Assembly: GCF_000004075.3 (NCBI RefSeq)
Contig: NC_026659.2
Coordinates: forward strand, 21,346,272 to 21,410,271
Origin: Cucumis sativus
Lineage: Eukaryota > Streptophyta > Magnoliopsida > Cucurbitales > Cucurbitaceae
Direction: 5' to 3'
DNA length: 64,000 nucleotides
The notes under the pieces are model-generated. The model was not told the DNA's origin. It ran no database searches and saw only the letters and a program-made list of their open reading frames with translations. Positions 36,802 through 49,328 of this stretch are shown here, one piece after another (positions within the stretch are counted from its first letter, which is position 1; each line of letters opens with the position of its first letter). Position numbers and translations under genes: made by a program.

Positions 36802-37966
36802 GCTTTGGAATCTGATTGTTCTAAACACGTCAGTTTTGGCCTGCCTTTGTTAGCTATAGCTCCCTCTGGCTTGATTTGAGTTTGTGATAAAGAGAACTCC
36901 TTGGAGAGAATTTTGTAGCTCGATAATAGCTAGGGGCTTGGGGTCGGGGCAGAAGTTGGAAAAAGAGTTTACACATGTAACAAGAGAGAGGATGTTGTGG
37001 CAGGAGCAGTAGTTTGTTTGGTGAGATGGTAGGGGTACAGAAGTAGGAGGTTTTTGAAGTTTGACCAAAAGAGGCCTTCCCTATTGAGGGCCAAATCCAT
37101 ATTCTTTAGGAGGCAAGCAACAATTTGATTGAGGTTTGTCTTCATGGTATATTGATTTGTTTATTGATGATTAGAATTAGAGGGTGGGTTCAAATTTCTA
37201 GGTGTGATTTTTCATTTTCTAAACTTTATTTTTCACTTCAAAAGACTCCCTCTCTTTGTATGATGAATCGATGTAAAGCATCTTGGGAAGCTAAAAGAGG
37301 AAGAATACGTTTGTAACTTTTGTAAATATGTTGTTACAATTAATCAATAGCTGTGTTCATTTTTGGTTGTGTTTATCCCCAACAAATCCATTTCCTTTCA
37401 TTTTATTTCTCCCGCAGATTGCAAATCCTTGAGCCCTCAATTTATACAAATGATAGAAAATAGAAATTGTAATAATCATACAAGTTTGAGGTTCAATTTT
37501 TATCACTGGGTGTAATTTATTTTAATATTGGTACAAGTTTAAGGACTCAATTTTTATAATTGAATATTTGATTGTGCAATTGTGTAATTACATAGGTAGT
37601 TTTCTAAATGAATAAATTTTCTTTTTATTGATGTACTGTTCTATTGTTCAGCATTGAGATTTTCTTTTTCCCCTTTCAACAATTACTCTTTTACTAATTT
37701 ATATGATTTTGAAATAAACTACGATCTTTTATACTGAAATTCTATTGTTTTTATCTAATAAACAAACTGCATTACACCTGTGGACAAATGGGAAGTCCAA
37801 TAGAACTTGGGTATTTTTGTAGCAATTTATAGCAAATGTATATATTATCTTACAAGAACATTGGTATATTACCAACTATATACAACAATTTCCAATAGAT
37901 ATTAAACGAAGAGGGAAAATTTTAAATGGAGAAACGGGGTGAGATTCACATCCCTTCATAAACAGT
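36802..37966. other. Convergent 3' flanks of the ABCB and PsbP-domain genes
   Basis: About 1.16 kb separates the two stop codons. It includes the probable ABCB 3' UTR (to about 37350) and AT-rich spacer. A copy of a dispersed repeat (CAAGTTTGAGGTTCAATTTT near 37482) recurs in diverged form around 62827. No gene is seen. Confidence 0.5.
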
Positions 37967-40309
37967 TCAGATATCTAACACCCTGAATGAATCAGCAACC
38001 ACTTTAAGCATATCGCGATACCTTCTCCACCTTCTGTCATTTGCCCCAACTACCAATGTGTAGTACCTACCTGCATATTACAAATATAGCTGCTTATAAC
38101 GCTTGTTATGTTACTGACCATCGGCCAACATAGACCAATGATAATGACATGTACTCTTTCTGTTGAGGTTGATGATTCAAAGTCATGTACTTAAAAGACA
38201 TTCAGGGGTTTTTGAGATATTAAGTTGGTTATTATACCACGTGTTTTGACTTTTGAGTACATAGGATTTTAATCTGAGTTACAAATCAGGAGAGAGGATG
38301 ATTATGAAAAATAGTAAATATTGTAAACAATGAAGAGTTTTCAAATTGTTTCATTGTAGCCAAGCGTGGATTATAATAATGGGAAACTTTAACTATTATC
38401 ATGGCAGACTAAATTTCAAATGGCCTATCCACCCAAGGCAAGTACGGAGCACAAACATCCGCACTTTGAATATACAAATGTGGGTTTTAATTCATCAGCT
38501 AGAACTTGGGAACTTGACATGAAACAAATTATATTCAATCCAAAAACTAAAAGTATAGGTTAGATATGAGTTAGTTCGGGATTGCATTATACAAATTGAT
38601 AAAATAAGTTTGGTTAACTTCGATCCTGTTGTTTGAAAATTTTCCAGTTCTCTCTTTCTAAACTGAATAGCTCAATTTGATATTCTTTATTACTGTTTTA
38701 GGTAAACTATCGTATGGTTAGAAAAACATGGGATTTAGAGCTGATAAATAAAAAAATGGAAGGGTCCAAAATTCTAATAAAATATGAGCTTACCGTTGGC
38801 AATGGCTATGGTTGCAAAGGAGGTGCGGGAGAATGCTCTAGAACTAAGTTTATACTCAAAGGTGTAATAAATTTTCCCATCAATCGTTCGCTGAAATAGA
38901 GGAATAAAAGATAAATAAGATGTCCAGAAACAAATTTCAAGATAATATTACATAGACCAGTTGATTTGAGAGGCAGGAAAAATGCAAACCTCCTTCATGT
39001 CATATATGGTAGTCTTTTGATTTGGTGCAGCATATCGATGTTTTACCAAAAAGTTGACAACCTGCTTCAGTCATGTTAAACTGTTCATACTTCTTTTATC
39101 AGATTATGAAATGTGATCTAAATGGAGGATTCTTTTACCTCATCTAATGGACCTTCTTCATGGATGTCCTTTTTCTCTGTTGGTATGAACTTCACTCTAA
39201 CATTTTGTAGTTGCAGGTATCGATCCTTGAATGCCGAATCATGGGCTCGAAAATCAAATTCCTAGACAGGGAGCGTTTAGAAACTGTTTGTTTTAGTATA
39301 TTTTTTGGGTTACTATACATGCATCTCATGTTTCTGCAAATTGAAATTATCTCACCCTCCAATCAGAGGGGTAATAATAGGAATACCCATCTGTAGAGTC
39401 TACAAATGCTCGATAATTCTTTGGGATTTCTGCACACAACAATCACAGTATTAGCTTAGAATCCAACACTAGATCATTGGAGAAAGTTGAAAATTTATAC
39501 CTTCAGCAAAGAGGGGACTCGCACCCAGTAAACTTGTAGCTAGAGCTCCAACTCCCAACAAAAGCGGCCTTCTATTGTAAATGCCTAAAGGTTAATTATC
39601 ATCATATTACCACGGATCATTAAGGATATCCAGGCTCAAGAAACAACTACAAGGAAGGAAAAGAAAAGCTCCAAGTAGAACTGAATCAAAATCCTAGTAT
39701 AAAAGGCGTAGTACCTGAAGTCATTGTTTTGCTTTCTCAAACAAAAACTACCTAAGTCGTACTACATTTGGTTGCCAAGTAATCCCCAGAAAGGTTACCA
39801 TAATGATTTTGAACCCATTTCTTCTAAGCAATTTTGGTGCAAATATCTTGCATGCAAGCTACAAAGTTCATATAACTCCACACAAGAACTCTAAATTTAC
39901 TCACGAATTCCAAGAGTAAGCAATCCAAATAAGTACGATACAAACATTTCCATCCCACAAGTAACAAAAGCAAGGAAAAACCACATTCTTAAAAAATCAG
40001 CATGGCAGTCATTCTGAAACTACAAATCTGTAACACAGCTCATGGATTCAAAGCATTAAACTCAAGATTGCAAATCGTACCTTCATCACGGGAAATTCTC
40101 TCAATTGAGCAATTGATGGTACTAGAGGAAGAAAATGAAGAAGTAGCTGTTGAAGGCTCATTGAAAGGAAGCAACTTCAGCTGGAATTAAAATAGAATGA
40201 GAAGGAAGAACTGGGTCCTGCAAGATTGGTGAATGAAAATAAATAGACTAACCTTCCAATTGGATGCAGTGGCGGGAACCCAACTGAGGCAAGAGGTTGA
40301 AACGGCCAT
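37967..40309 (-). CDS. PPD2: PsbP domain-containing protein, thylakoid lumen (PPD2-like)
   Basis: Nuclear-encoded chloroplast protein of the PsbP family; the PPD2-like assignment is from the motif FVDSTDGYSYYYPSDW. Eight exons in transcript order: 40309-40253, 40180-40081, 39584-39501, 39429-39356, 39261-39139, 39061-38990, 38890-38794, 38070-37967. They sum to 711 nt, 236 aa, exactly in frame. Residues 1-55 form a Ser/Thr-rich plastid transit peptide. Residues 57-80 form a twin-arginine lumen-targeting signal: RRPLLLG, a hydrophobic stretch, then SPLFA before Glu80, implying Tat import and cleavage after Ala79. The mature PsbP fold includes AAPNQKTTIYDMKE, DGKIYYTFEY and YYTLVVGANDRRW, ending FRVLDI. 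Its exact function is unknown. Intron 7 contains a MITE-like insertion. The family assignment is firm, the paralogue less so. Confidence 0.88.
38196..38450. mobile_element. MITE-like copy in intron 7 of the PsbP-domain gene
   Basis: The left end (GGGGTTTTTGAGATATTAAG then TTGGTTATTATA) resembles the element at 20930-21362, and shared internal wording (GAAAATAGTAAA-ATTG, GGGAAACTTTAACTATTAT-like) supports one family. The right end near 38430 is diverged, with GGCCTATCCACCC. Coding exons are untouched. Confidence 0.45.
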
Positions 40310-43300
40310 ATCTGATAAAATGGAAAATGGAAAATGGAAAATGGAAGCTGAGAATGGTATATCTAATTGGGTTGGGTTTTTGTGGTCATATCCCACACTC
40401 TTTCTTTCTGCTCTTCGTTCTTTCTCCCTATACTTTTGGGAAATTTTCTTATGTTCAATTGGATAAAATGAATGGGGAAATTTGTCTTTTTCTTTAGTCC
40501 AAAATTTTACAGAATTGATTTAAAATGTACTCTTCCATTAATTAGACATATTTGTTGCTTATGTGGCATGCCCTTTTCATTTATTTGTTCTATTTTTAAA
40601 TTTTATTTATGAAAACCCACCAACTCAAAATCTCTATTTCCAAATGATTTTTTCTTTCTCATATATATATACATACATATATTTTCACCCAAATATAATG
40701 GGTACCAATTTCAAGTGATAAGTGTGAGACTCATGTCTGAATAGAAGGGTCAATTTTGAAAATAAGTATTTTAGTATGAATTTTGAAGAAACTTCGAAAA
40801 GAAAGTGTTTTGTTAAATTGTGTAGAACTAGACGATGTGAGGATCAAGGAAGATGCGTTTTGAATTTAGCGTTGAAGCAAGATGACACGGCTGAAGAAGT
40901 ACGCATTCAACACAAAGTGTTAGACATTCTAAATATTCCAACGCGAGACGAAGCTAGGTGAGAAAACGTCTAATCTTGATTTGATAGCTGTTTACGTGTA
41001 ATGTTAATTAAGCTTAAGATAAACATTAAGCTTACACATGTAAAGTTTCAAGTAGGAGTTGATAATTTATTAAGGACTTAAGGAAGACTAATCTATTTTA
41101 AAGGTTAGTATAAATAGAAGAAAATGGAGAGTGAAAGAATTATCATGCAATAGTCATTTAACATTAGTCGGCTGAAAAGAAGAAATATTAAGCGAGAAGA
41201 AACCTGAAGCTAGGTGTTTTGAAGGAAAATTTAGTGTAGTGAGTGATTTTCAAATATCGTCTAAAGATTTTAAAAGCTTCCTTCTGATTGTAATGATTGT
41301 TTCTTATGATAATGTTTAAGGATGAAATGATTTCTAAAGAAAGCTTTCGTATTTACACTATGTTTATTTGTAAACCATTAGTTTTATTCCTATCAATGAA
41401 GCTAAATATTATGTGCACATAAAGAGTAAAGGCAAGCATGTAGGAAAAGGACTGTATGGTGAAGTAAAGTTGACCAATGCGTAAAAGGAGCGTAGCGACC
41501 TAAGCAATGAGAAATGAACCAAAAAATTCTTCTATTGATGAAAATGACATTAGAGTAGTCTATGAGTGAGAATGGTTCATGTTCTTGGTGAAAGAAATGT
41601 GAAAACTAAATGTGTGTTTATGATTTATAAAAAAGGCGTTGAAGTTTATTTGATGAAAGATTTAAATGCTTTATATATCTAAAAGGTTTTCGAAAAGTAT
41701 TACTCACTAAGTTTTGACTTACATTTTATGTTTTCCCTCTGATCTCCAGGTGATCAAGCGTTTCAGTTAAGTAAGGAAGGATAAAATGAGCTGCTACTAC
41801 GCGTGGAAGTTGAGCAAGTAATCTAAGTTCTTTTACTTTGTATTTCTTGTAACTAGAAAATTATTTTGCTTATAGAAGCGTCGTTGTACGAAAGGAGCTG
41901 CATATCAATTTTGTGAGAGTTAGGCAAGATGTTTAAGTTTAATTGTTTTAACTCTTGTACTATGGAAAGTGTATTGAAGAACATTTGGTTCAAGTAATAA
42001 GAAATGAGTTGTTTATCAATTATATTTAAAATTTTATAAATTTTCCGCTACTTATTAAAGTCTAAGTTTAAGTATAAGGACTTAAGTGAGCATTCTGGCG
42101 TTTCACTTAAAGCGCTAAGACTACTTAAGTCGCGTCTTGTACTGCATAGTAAGATTTAGGACGCGTGGGGGGCAAAGCGTGATAGATATATTTCTATCAT
42201 TGATAGACTTTGAGTAATACATTCCCTTTCTTAATCTTCCCTCCATAAAAGTAAAAATCTATGATGAACCCGCATCTTAACTCAACTGCGTGCTTCTACT
42301 CGGTCTAGCTAACTCTCTTACTTCCCCTTGATCCTTGTTTGGGATATGACCTTTATCCCTCTCTGTCTTGGTTCTAGCTGCCTCTATACCTTTTGAGTTC
42401 GTGCTTCCTATTTAGTTATGAGTTCTAAAGAGAGTTACTTCTTCCATTAAACCATAGCTTAGCATTCAAAGTGGAACAAGGAAGTTGAATTGTTGAATTA
42501 ATAATAGATATCAGAATGAGTTGCTAACTTTTGAGCACTCCCTTGGCTTTACCATTGATCTCACATCTTGTAGATTGATCTTTGGAAACATCCTCTCGAT
42601 CCCAGACTTGGATATATATTTTTGGTATTCAATTGAACAGTCAGACCCGCCTTGTCTTCTTTGGTATCAGTGTGTAGCCCTAACTGGCATTGGCGAAAAC
42701 CATTCGTACAAGATACTCGTTTTGCACCAACCCCACCTTAGCCACATATACAAATTCTAATCCTAACTCGGCGATTTATAGTTCCAGTCTCCCTCGACAA
42801 TGGCAACATTCTTAAGAGAATTAATAAGAACTAGACGATTTTGAATCTTTTAGGAATTTTCTTTAATTACAAAATTCTTTCTTCGTTGTTCGATCTCCTA
42901 ACTCGACTTAGCGTGTCATGCAAATATGCGTTACTTATTAAGCCACTTGATGCGGATGTATGTACCTTTGTGCACACCTCTTTTTACTGACAGGGGATTG
43001 ATATGAGAAGTTGATGACCAAAGAGTTGATGGGAGCTTTCCATGACCTGATTTCAAGAGGATTTGTTCAAAAAAACATATGGTTAAGTATATGTTTTCTC
43101 ATCCTTTTCTACCTCGATAAATTGATAGATGAAATGAACAAAAAGAAAGGAGAAATCTTGGCGTGTTAATGCTTGTTTCTACTTGTAAATCAACCAATTC
43201 CCCTTAGAGAATGGATTACAATCCGGTCGTCGATCTATAATGACGCATACTCAACTAACAACAAAAGTGACAAACACAGTGGCAACTTAAAGAACAACTC

Positions 43301-45108
43301 AATCTGAAAGAGTCGCAACAACATAAGTAACTTTTCAGCCAGAACATCTGTGATCAAAACTGCCATTTTAAGAAACAAAATAGGAAAAGAATGAATGAAA
43401 TGCCCCACTAGCTCTTTCCGATAGCCCCAAATGTGTATTCTTCTCCCTTTGCCAGGGTCCAAATGTTGCTATATATGGTGATATTTTGAATCTAATTGCT
43501 ATATTTACGACTATCTCTATATTTATTAAGTTTAATTTAACAAGTTTTTTAGTCTATTATAAATTTTACAAAAAAAGTTTAGTTTTTTTTTTTAAAAATA
43601 TATAATACATACACTCTAATTAGTGTGGAATTGAGAGACCCAATCTAAAGATCTGTTTGGAATATATTTTTTGTGTTTTTAATTAAAAAGGTGTATTTAA
43701 AATAAATTTTTAAGATTAAAATATCATTTTAGATGCATTATTTTAACTGCTCTATTTTAGTCCTTCTACCTTAAAAGGTCTAATTTTGGTTCCTATATTT
43801 AATAAAACTTTTAAAAAATGGTCCTCTCATTAAATTTGAAAAAAATGAGTTAGACAAATAAAAAAAATAAAATATTATAAAATATCAATTTCAATTTAAA
43901 ATTTTAGGGGCATTTAGCAAGTTTGTTCATAATTAAATGTCTCAAAATTAAATGCATCTAAACTTATTTGATGGAGTTTTGATACATGGTATTATAAATG
44001 CCTTGTTTGGAGTGCTGATTTTAAATTTTTGGATTTAGTTAATTTGTTTAGTTCTTTTTCTTAACTGTACATCAAAAATTTATTTTGTATCAAATTTTTA
44101 ATTGATTATATATATATATATTGTACCTCTAATTCAATTTCTTGACTCTATTGATTTTAATGACAATAATGTAAAAATGATAAATTTTAATATTATATAA
44201 TAATAATTTTGATTACAGCTGCCTTAACATGAAAATGATCTAAGTTGGAAATATTACAAACCATTCACAAAACACAAAAGTTAATGTAATTAGATGGAGT
44301 TTGTGAAAGTTTTAGTTAAACAACATTAAAAATAGTCTAATAAGTTTCAAAATAAGCATAACCAGAAGAGTTATGCAAAAACGAAAGTGAAGTAGAGTTA
44401 CATTTAGCCATAGTTATGATTGTTTTCGTACGACACACATGCAATGTATTTTAGACAATATTTTTTACAAAAGAGGTCTAAATAAAAATGAATTTTTTTA
44501 TAATATAAAAAAACACTTTTTTTTAAGTAAATTCAAATACGTCTTAAATCTTCTAGTTAAATTGACTAACGAAAAAAAATGAAAAATGTTATTAAACTAA
44601 AAATAAACCATGGTATATATGTGATATATATATATATAATTACAATTTCCACTATATTACTAATATATTAATATTTGATTTATACTCGTGATTGTAATAT
44701 ATATATTATCAATTTTCACCTTGGAAAAATATAATAAAATAAACAAAATCTCTTAAAGATGAGAAAAAAATTAATTTTAAATAAAGAATAGAAAGAATAT
44801 AATGAAAAAAAATGATCTAATAATAATAGTTATAAAACACTCCAAAAAAAAAAAAATAGAAGAATATAAAATGGGTTATTTTAAAAAATGTTGTGATTAA
44901 GTCGAGGCGTATATGGAATGACTAAAAAAAAGTTTTTCAAAAATTTATTTTTATTAAATTTTCAAGGTTTCCAATAGTTGTAAAAGTGGTGTTTGAAAAG
45001 TTTGTCAACTGAGTTTGTCATAATGGTCACTATGGGTCATGTTTGGAGTTGATCGATGAATTTTCTTGAATTAGAAAAAAAATGTAATTGACTTGAATAG
45101 TGTTTACT
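40310..45108. other. Repeat-rich intergenic region between PsbP-domain and aquaporin genes
   Basis: 40320-40346 has three TGGAAAA heptamers in the probable PsbP-gene 5' UTR. 40740-42180 is less AT-rich and reads like repeat sequence, with a 61-codon frame at 40776-40961 of no known family. A palindromic GATAGATATATTTCTATC motif lies at 42180-42197, followed by 1 kb of unassigned mid-GC sequence to about 43460. 43480-45060 is AT desert. I could not find paired LTRs or transposase motifs. Confidence 0.4.
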
Positions 45109-45524
45109 TTTCAATCCCATGGGAAAGAGTGTAGGAAGCCTTGATGAAAACGGTCGTTGATCAATGGTGAAGATGATCAACGATCGCCAATTTTAAGACG
45201 ATTGGTTGGTTGTCGACCTTCATGACAATCAGTTGTTAAGAGTTATGACTATTGATTGCTTGTTAATACCATCAGAACGATTGCTTGTTAATAGGCATGA
45301 GATCGATAATTAACGATAACGATTGGTTGTCGTCGATCAAGATGTTCACCCATGACATCCAAAGTTGTAGGTCAAACAATCAAGATGACTGGTTACTGAC
45401 GATCAAGACTATTTTTTAATCAACAGTCAAGATGATCTAGAGTCGATGATTAAAACGATCGGCTGTTGTGACTGTCGATTGGTCATTCAATAATGATAAA
45501 AAAAAACACATATTTCAATCCCAT
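45109..45524. mobile_element. 392-bp insertion flanked by 12-bp direct repeats, internally repetitive
   Basis: TTTCAATCCCAT is present at 45109-45120 and 45513-45524. Between them are degenerate reiterations of GACGATTGGTTG / GATCAAGATGA-type words and, at the right, a short A-run (AAAAAAAAACACA). The perfect 12-bp flanks suggest a target duplication. No terminal inverted repeats are visible and no coding frame is inside, so the class is unknown. Confidence 0.5.
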
Positions 45525-46190
45525 TAATTCAGAATGGTTTTGGTTTCAAATGCCAAACGACCTAATTTTAAACCCACACGCCAAACATCCCTAAAGTTAA
45601 AAATCATTGTTTTTACTTTTCACTATTTTCATGCACTCCCTCCCATGGTTATCTTTCTTCTCCATCGTGACCTATTTCACACGAACGAAAGGAAGAAAAA
45701 AAAAATAGACATTCTCTCTTCCAAATTTTCCAACGGTCATATTTCACGGACGTACTCCAACGCCAACGGTCACTCACCGTTCCATCTAAATCCGACGGCC
45801 TCCCATCATCGTTCCCACAGCCCATAATACTCTTTTTGTTTCAGTGCTGCCTAAATCAAATCAATCACAGATTAACTAAGAGAAGAAGAGAAAAGAAGAG
45901 AAATTGGAAGAGACCGAGACAGGTAATGGAAATTGAATACTGAAAAAGAAAAAGAAAACCCAAAACTTCATTAATCGAATACATATTGAACTTTAAATCT
46001 CAATATGATGAAAACAAAAGTAAAATTTAGTCTAAAAATTTGGAAAAACCAATTGACATAAAGCTTTTAACATAAAAGAATTAAGAGTATCAAAATAGGA
46101 TTTAAGTGGCCTGTGTTAAGCTTGGAGGGATGGGGATGGGATCCTAAATCCCCTCGACGCCAATTCAACGGCACCACCTATGTTTCATCA

Positions 46191-46208
46191 CCGCCACACG
46201 CGTGGCGG
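46191..46208. promoter_or_regulatory. CACGCGTG palindrome in the aquaporin promoter
   Basis: CCGCCACACGCGTGGCGG is a near-perfect 18-bp palindrome with the core CACGCGTG, about 115 bp upstream of the TATA box. CGCGTG/ACGCGTG-type cores are known binding elements for calcium/calmodulin-dependent CAMTA and some ABA-response factors. Function here is inferred only. Confidence 0.45.
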
Positions 46209-46308
46209 CTTGCCAATGCTTCCCATCCACAAGTTGGTGTGTCACCCGCAGGCCCAGCTTACTGGACCTCAGCTTGTTTTACCGGTAACGAAGCGGTTGG
46301 TTGCGGTC

Positions 46309-46315
46309 TATAAAA
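46309..46315 (+). promoter_or_regulatory. TATA box of the TIP aquaporin gene
   Basis: TATAAAA in the context GGTCTATAAAAGGCCC lies 115 bp before the ATG, predicting a start site near 46340 and an 85-bp leader. The surrounding 46110-46320 is clearly GC-richer than the flanks, as in a compact promoter. Confidence 0.75.
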
Positions 46316-46423
46316 GGCCCAGTGAAAGCACAAGGAACAAAATTCAAATCACAAACCAAAAGGATAGAGTGAAATATTATTCATTGATCTCTTAGAACTG
46401 AAAATAAATAAATAATAATAATA

Positions 46424-48584
46424 ATGCCAATCCATAAGTTTACACTCGGATCACCGGGAGAGGCGAGCCAACCGGACGCGATAAAGGCCTCATTCGCCGA
46501 GTTCTTCTCCATGATCATCTTTGTTTTCGCCGGACAAGGATCCGGATTAGCTTTTGGTAAGTTTCTCTAATTTGTGTGTTTAGATCGTCCATGTTCTTTG
46601 CTCTGCATTTCGTTTGAATTTTGATTATTACTTGTGGATTTGTTCGATTCTAGAATAGCAATAGTACTGAATTAGGATTAGAATGAGTTATACTCTGAGC
46701 AATTTCTGGGATCGAATTTGAAGGATGCTTAAGTTGAAATTAAGGTATTGATGTGTAGGTTTATAATGTTTGGCAGATAAGGTAGCGGACGGCGGTGGAT
46801 CTACGACAGCGTCGGGGCTGATAATTGCATCTCTGGGTCATGCTTTTGCGTTGTTTGTGGCGGTTTCGGTGGGAGCGAATATCTCCGGCGGGCATGTGAA
46901 TCCGGCAGTTACATTTGGTGCGCTTGTTGGTGGAAACATATCGTTGTTTAGAAGTATAATGTATTGGATTGCTCAATTGCTTGGCTCTGTTGTTGCCTGC
47001 TTCCTTCTTAAGTTTGCCACCGGTGGAAAGGTATGATTCTTATTATCTTCCTAAATTTACTTCATATATATAATTTTAAAATTAAGCCTCCCACTACTAA
47101 TTTTTTCTAATTTGTTATCTACTTTTTCCTATACTTTCCAAAATTCAAGCTATCAAAAATAACATTTTCTAATATATATATATATTTTGCAGTTTTTGTT
47201 ATTATAATTTTTTCTTTTAAAAACTAAAAGAATATATTTTTTTGCTTTTACAATTTGACTAAAGAATTCAATCAAACAAATTTGGCTTGAAAATATTATT
47301 GATTTGTAAAAAATAAAAAACAAATAATGAAGGGGTAGGTAACGAGCCTTCTTTATTTAAGATCAATTAGTAATTAAATGTAATTGAGTTACTTTGAAGG
47401 AAATTTTTAGTATTAATGTAGTGTGAAAAATGTTAGCTATTATAGTTTATTGTTTGTCATATGAGAGAGTAAAAAATGAGGAGAGTTCACACCAAAAAAA
47501 ATATTTAATAAATTAATAAATCATTTAGTGACGTGTCAAATAATGAATGAATGTTATTAATATATAATACCTAACACTGAATAATTTTTTTTTATAACCA
47601 TAAATAATGAGTAAGAATGTATTTGGCTGATATAGCTGTTTTGTTAGTGGTGCAATATATGAGATTATGGATTTGTATCTGTATATTGAAATAAATGGTA
47701 AGTGGCTTTTGGCACATAGTTGCATCATTTTGCACTCATGAGTTACATTCAACTAGTGGTCAAATCTTCCATCAATGAAACTGATGAATAAAACAAATCA
47801 TTCTAATCTCAAACTTTTATGAAAATTAATATTATATTCCTTAAACTTTGAATTGAGAGCAAAACCCATTTCAATCTTTGTTGTTATTTTGCCCTTTCAT
47901 ATTTATTTCTACCAACCCATTTGGCTCTACTACATCTCCAGTCTTTAACACTTTTCCAAAGCTACATTTATTATTTGTTAAATACAAAATAAAGACAAAG
48001 GACTAGTAAAATACCCAAATTAAAATAATAAAAGTGAAAAGTATATAGAGACCATAATGCCATTTTTCATACTTCAAAAAACTAAAATAGAAAAATAAAA
48101 AAGCTACCCATGATTATAAAATATTTAGCACTTAGCAGCATAGTCTTTATGGTTTAAAAGTTTAGAATTTCCCTTTTCATCTTTCACCTGCAACAAAATA
48201 ATGCAGGTAACGCCAGCATTTGGTCTATCATCAGGAGTTTCTGTATGGAATGGATTTATATTTGAGGCAGTGATGACATTTGGATTAGTATATACAGTAT
48301 ATGCAACAGCAATAGATCCAAAGAGGGAGAATTTAGATATCATTGCCCCAATTTCCATTGGTTTCATTGTTGGTGCCAACATTTTAGTTGGTGGTGCTTT
48401 TGATGGTGCTTCCATGAACCCTGCAGTCACCTTTGGCCCTGCTGTTCTCACTTGGTCTTGGACCCATCACTGGGTTTACTGGCTTGGTCCTATGACTGGT
48501 GCAGCCATTGCTGCCATTGTTTATGATACACTCTTTATCTCTGACTCCATGCATGATCCTCTTACTCAGTATAATGATTTCTAG
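46424..48584 (+). CDS. TIP1: Tonoplast intrinsic protein, TIP1-type aquaporin
   Basis: Vacuolar-membrane water (and probably urea/peroxide) channel of the MIP family. Three exons: 46424-46556, 46777-47030, 48207-48584; 765 nt, 254 aa, the usual TIP length. The N-terminus [20 protein letters not shown] is TIP1-like. Both NPA boxes are intact: [10 protein letters not shown] (NPA 86-88) and [14 protein letters not shown] (NPA 200-202). The selectivity-filter positions read His66 in helix 2, Ile in the [11 protein letters not shown] helix, Ala in loop E and Val203 where water-specific aquaporins have Arg, matching the TIP1 His-Ile-Ala-Val pattern. The C-terminal VYDTLFI...NDF suggests a TIP1;3-type paralogue. 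Intron 2 is 1.18 kb and AT-rich. The gene looks intact. Confidence 0.94.
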
Positions 48585-49328
48585 AACCATTTATTCCCTC
48601 TAAAACTAGAACAAAGATTTGAAGTTTCAGCCGCAATTTTTGGACACGTTTTTTTGATCAAGAGTGATTTTTTTTTTTGTTAATGTTTTGTTTTTCTTGA
48701 ATTATAAATTCAGAAGCAGAGTAGATTTTTTTATTTATATTGTATGGGTTGATTCCACACGTTGAAGATTTTGATTGACGACAAAGCTAAGAATGAGGAA
48801 GAGAATATATGGATAGAGCTTATTATTTTGTTATCAAAGACATTTTTTGAAGTATTTAATATCTCAGAATCAGAATTCCATTAAATGAAAAAAAACATAG
48901 ATGAGAAACTGCTGGGAGCTGACTTTGGGTCACAGTGATTGATTGATGCAACACATCTTATCCCTTTTAATATTCAAACAGCTAGGGGAAGCCTTTTTAT
49001 TCTTTTAATCATTACTTGCTTTTCTTTATCATGAATGGAAGTCCTGAATATGAACTCAAAATCTCTACCTAAATATTTTAACTATTTTAGCCGGCGTTGA
49101 ACCACTAAGTAAATGGAGTAAGTAAGTCGGGTTAATATGTTGGAATTCATGAGTTTGCATTTGAAGTATAGAGTTGTAAGGTGGAGATTTTGGGTAATTG
49201 TGAAAAGTAGATTAAAAGGAAAATGTGTGAAATTATTCGATGAATGTGAAAATTTGAAATAGAGGAGATAATGAAATGCTCGATAAATGTGAAGTTATTC
49301 GATAGATATGAAAAGTTAGTATGTACTA
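48585..49328. other. 3' flank of the aquaporin gene, nothing further seen
   Basis: Probable 3' UTR to about 48760, then AT-rich spacer. No coding frame or recognisable repeat border. Confidence 0.5.

Noticed and set aside
40776..40961. 61-codon frame MNFEETSKRKC... as a small gene
   Set aside because: No known family, no promoter context, and it is embedded in repeat-like intergenic sequence.
40740..42180. Solo LTR
   Set aside because: Suggestive prose and GC content, but no TG...CA borders with target duplication and no adjacent primer-binding site could be shown.
45534..45827. 97-codon frame upstream of the aquaporin gene
   Set aside because: The composition looks random, it starts at the border of a repeat insertion, and no conserved motif is present.
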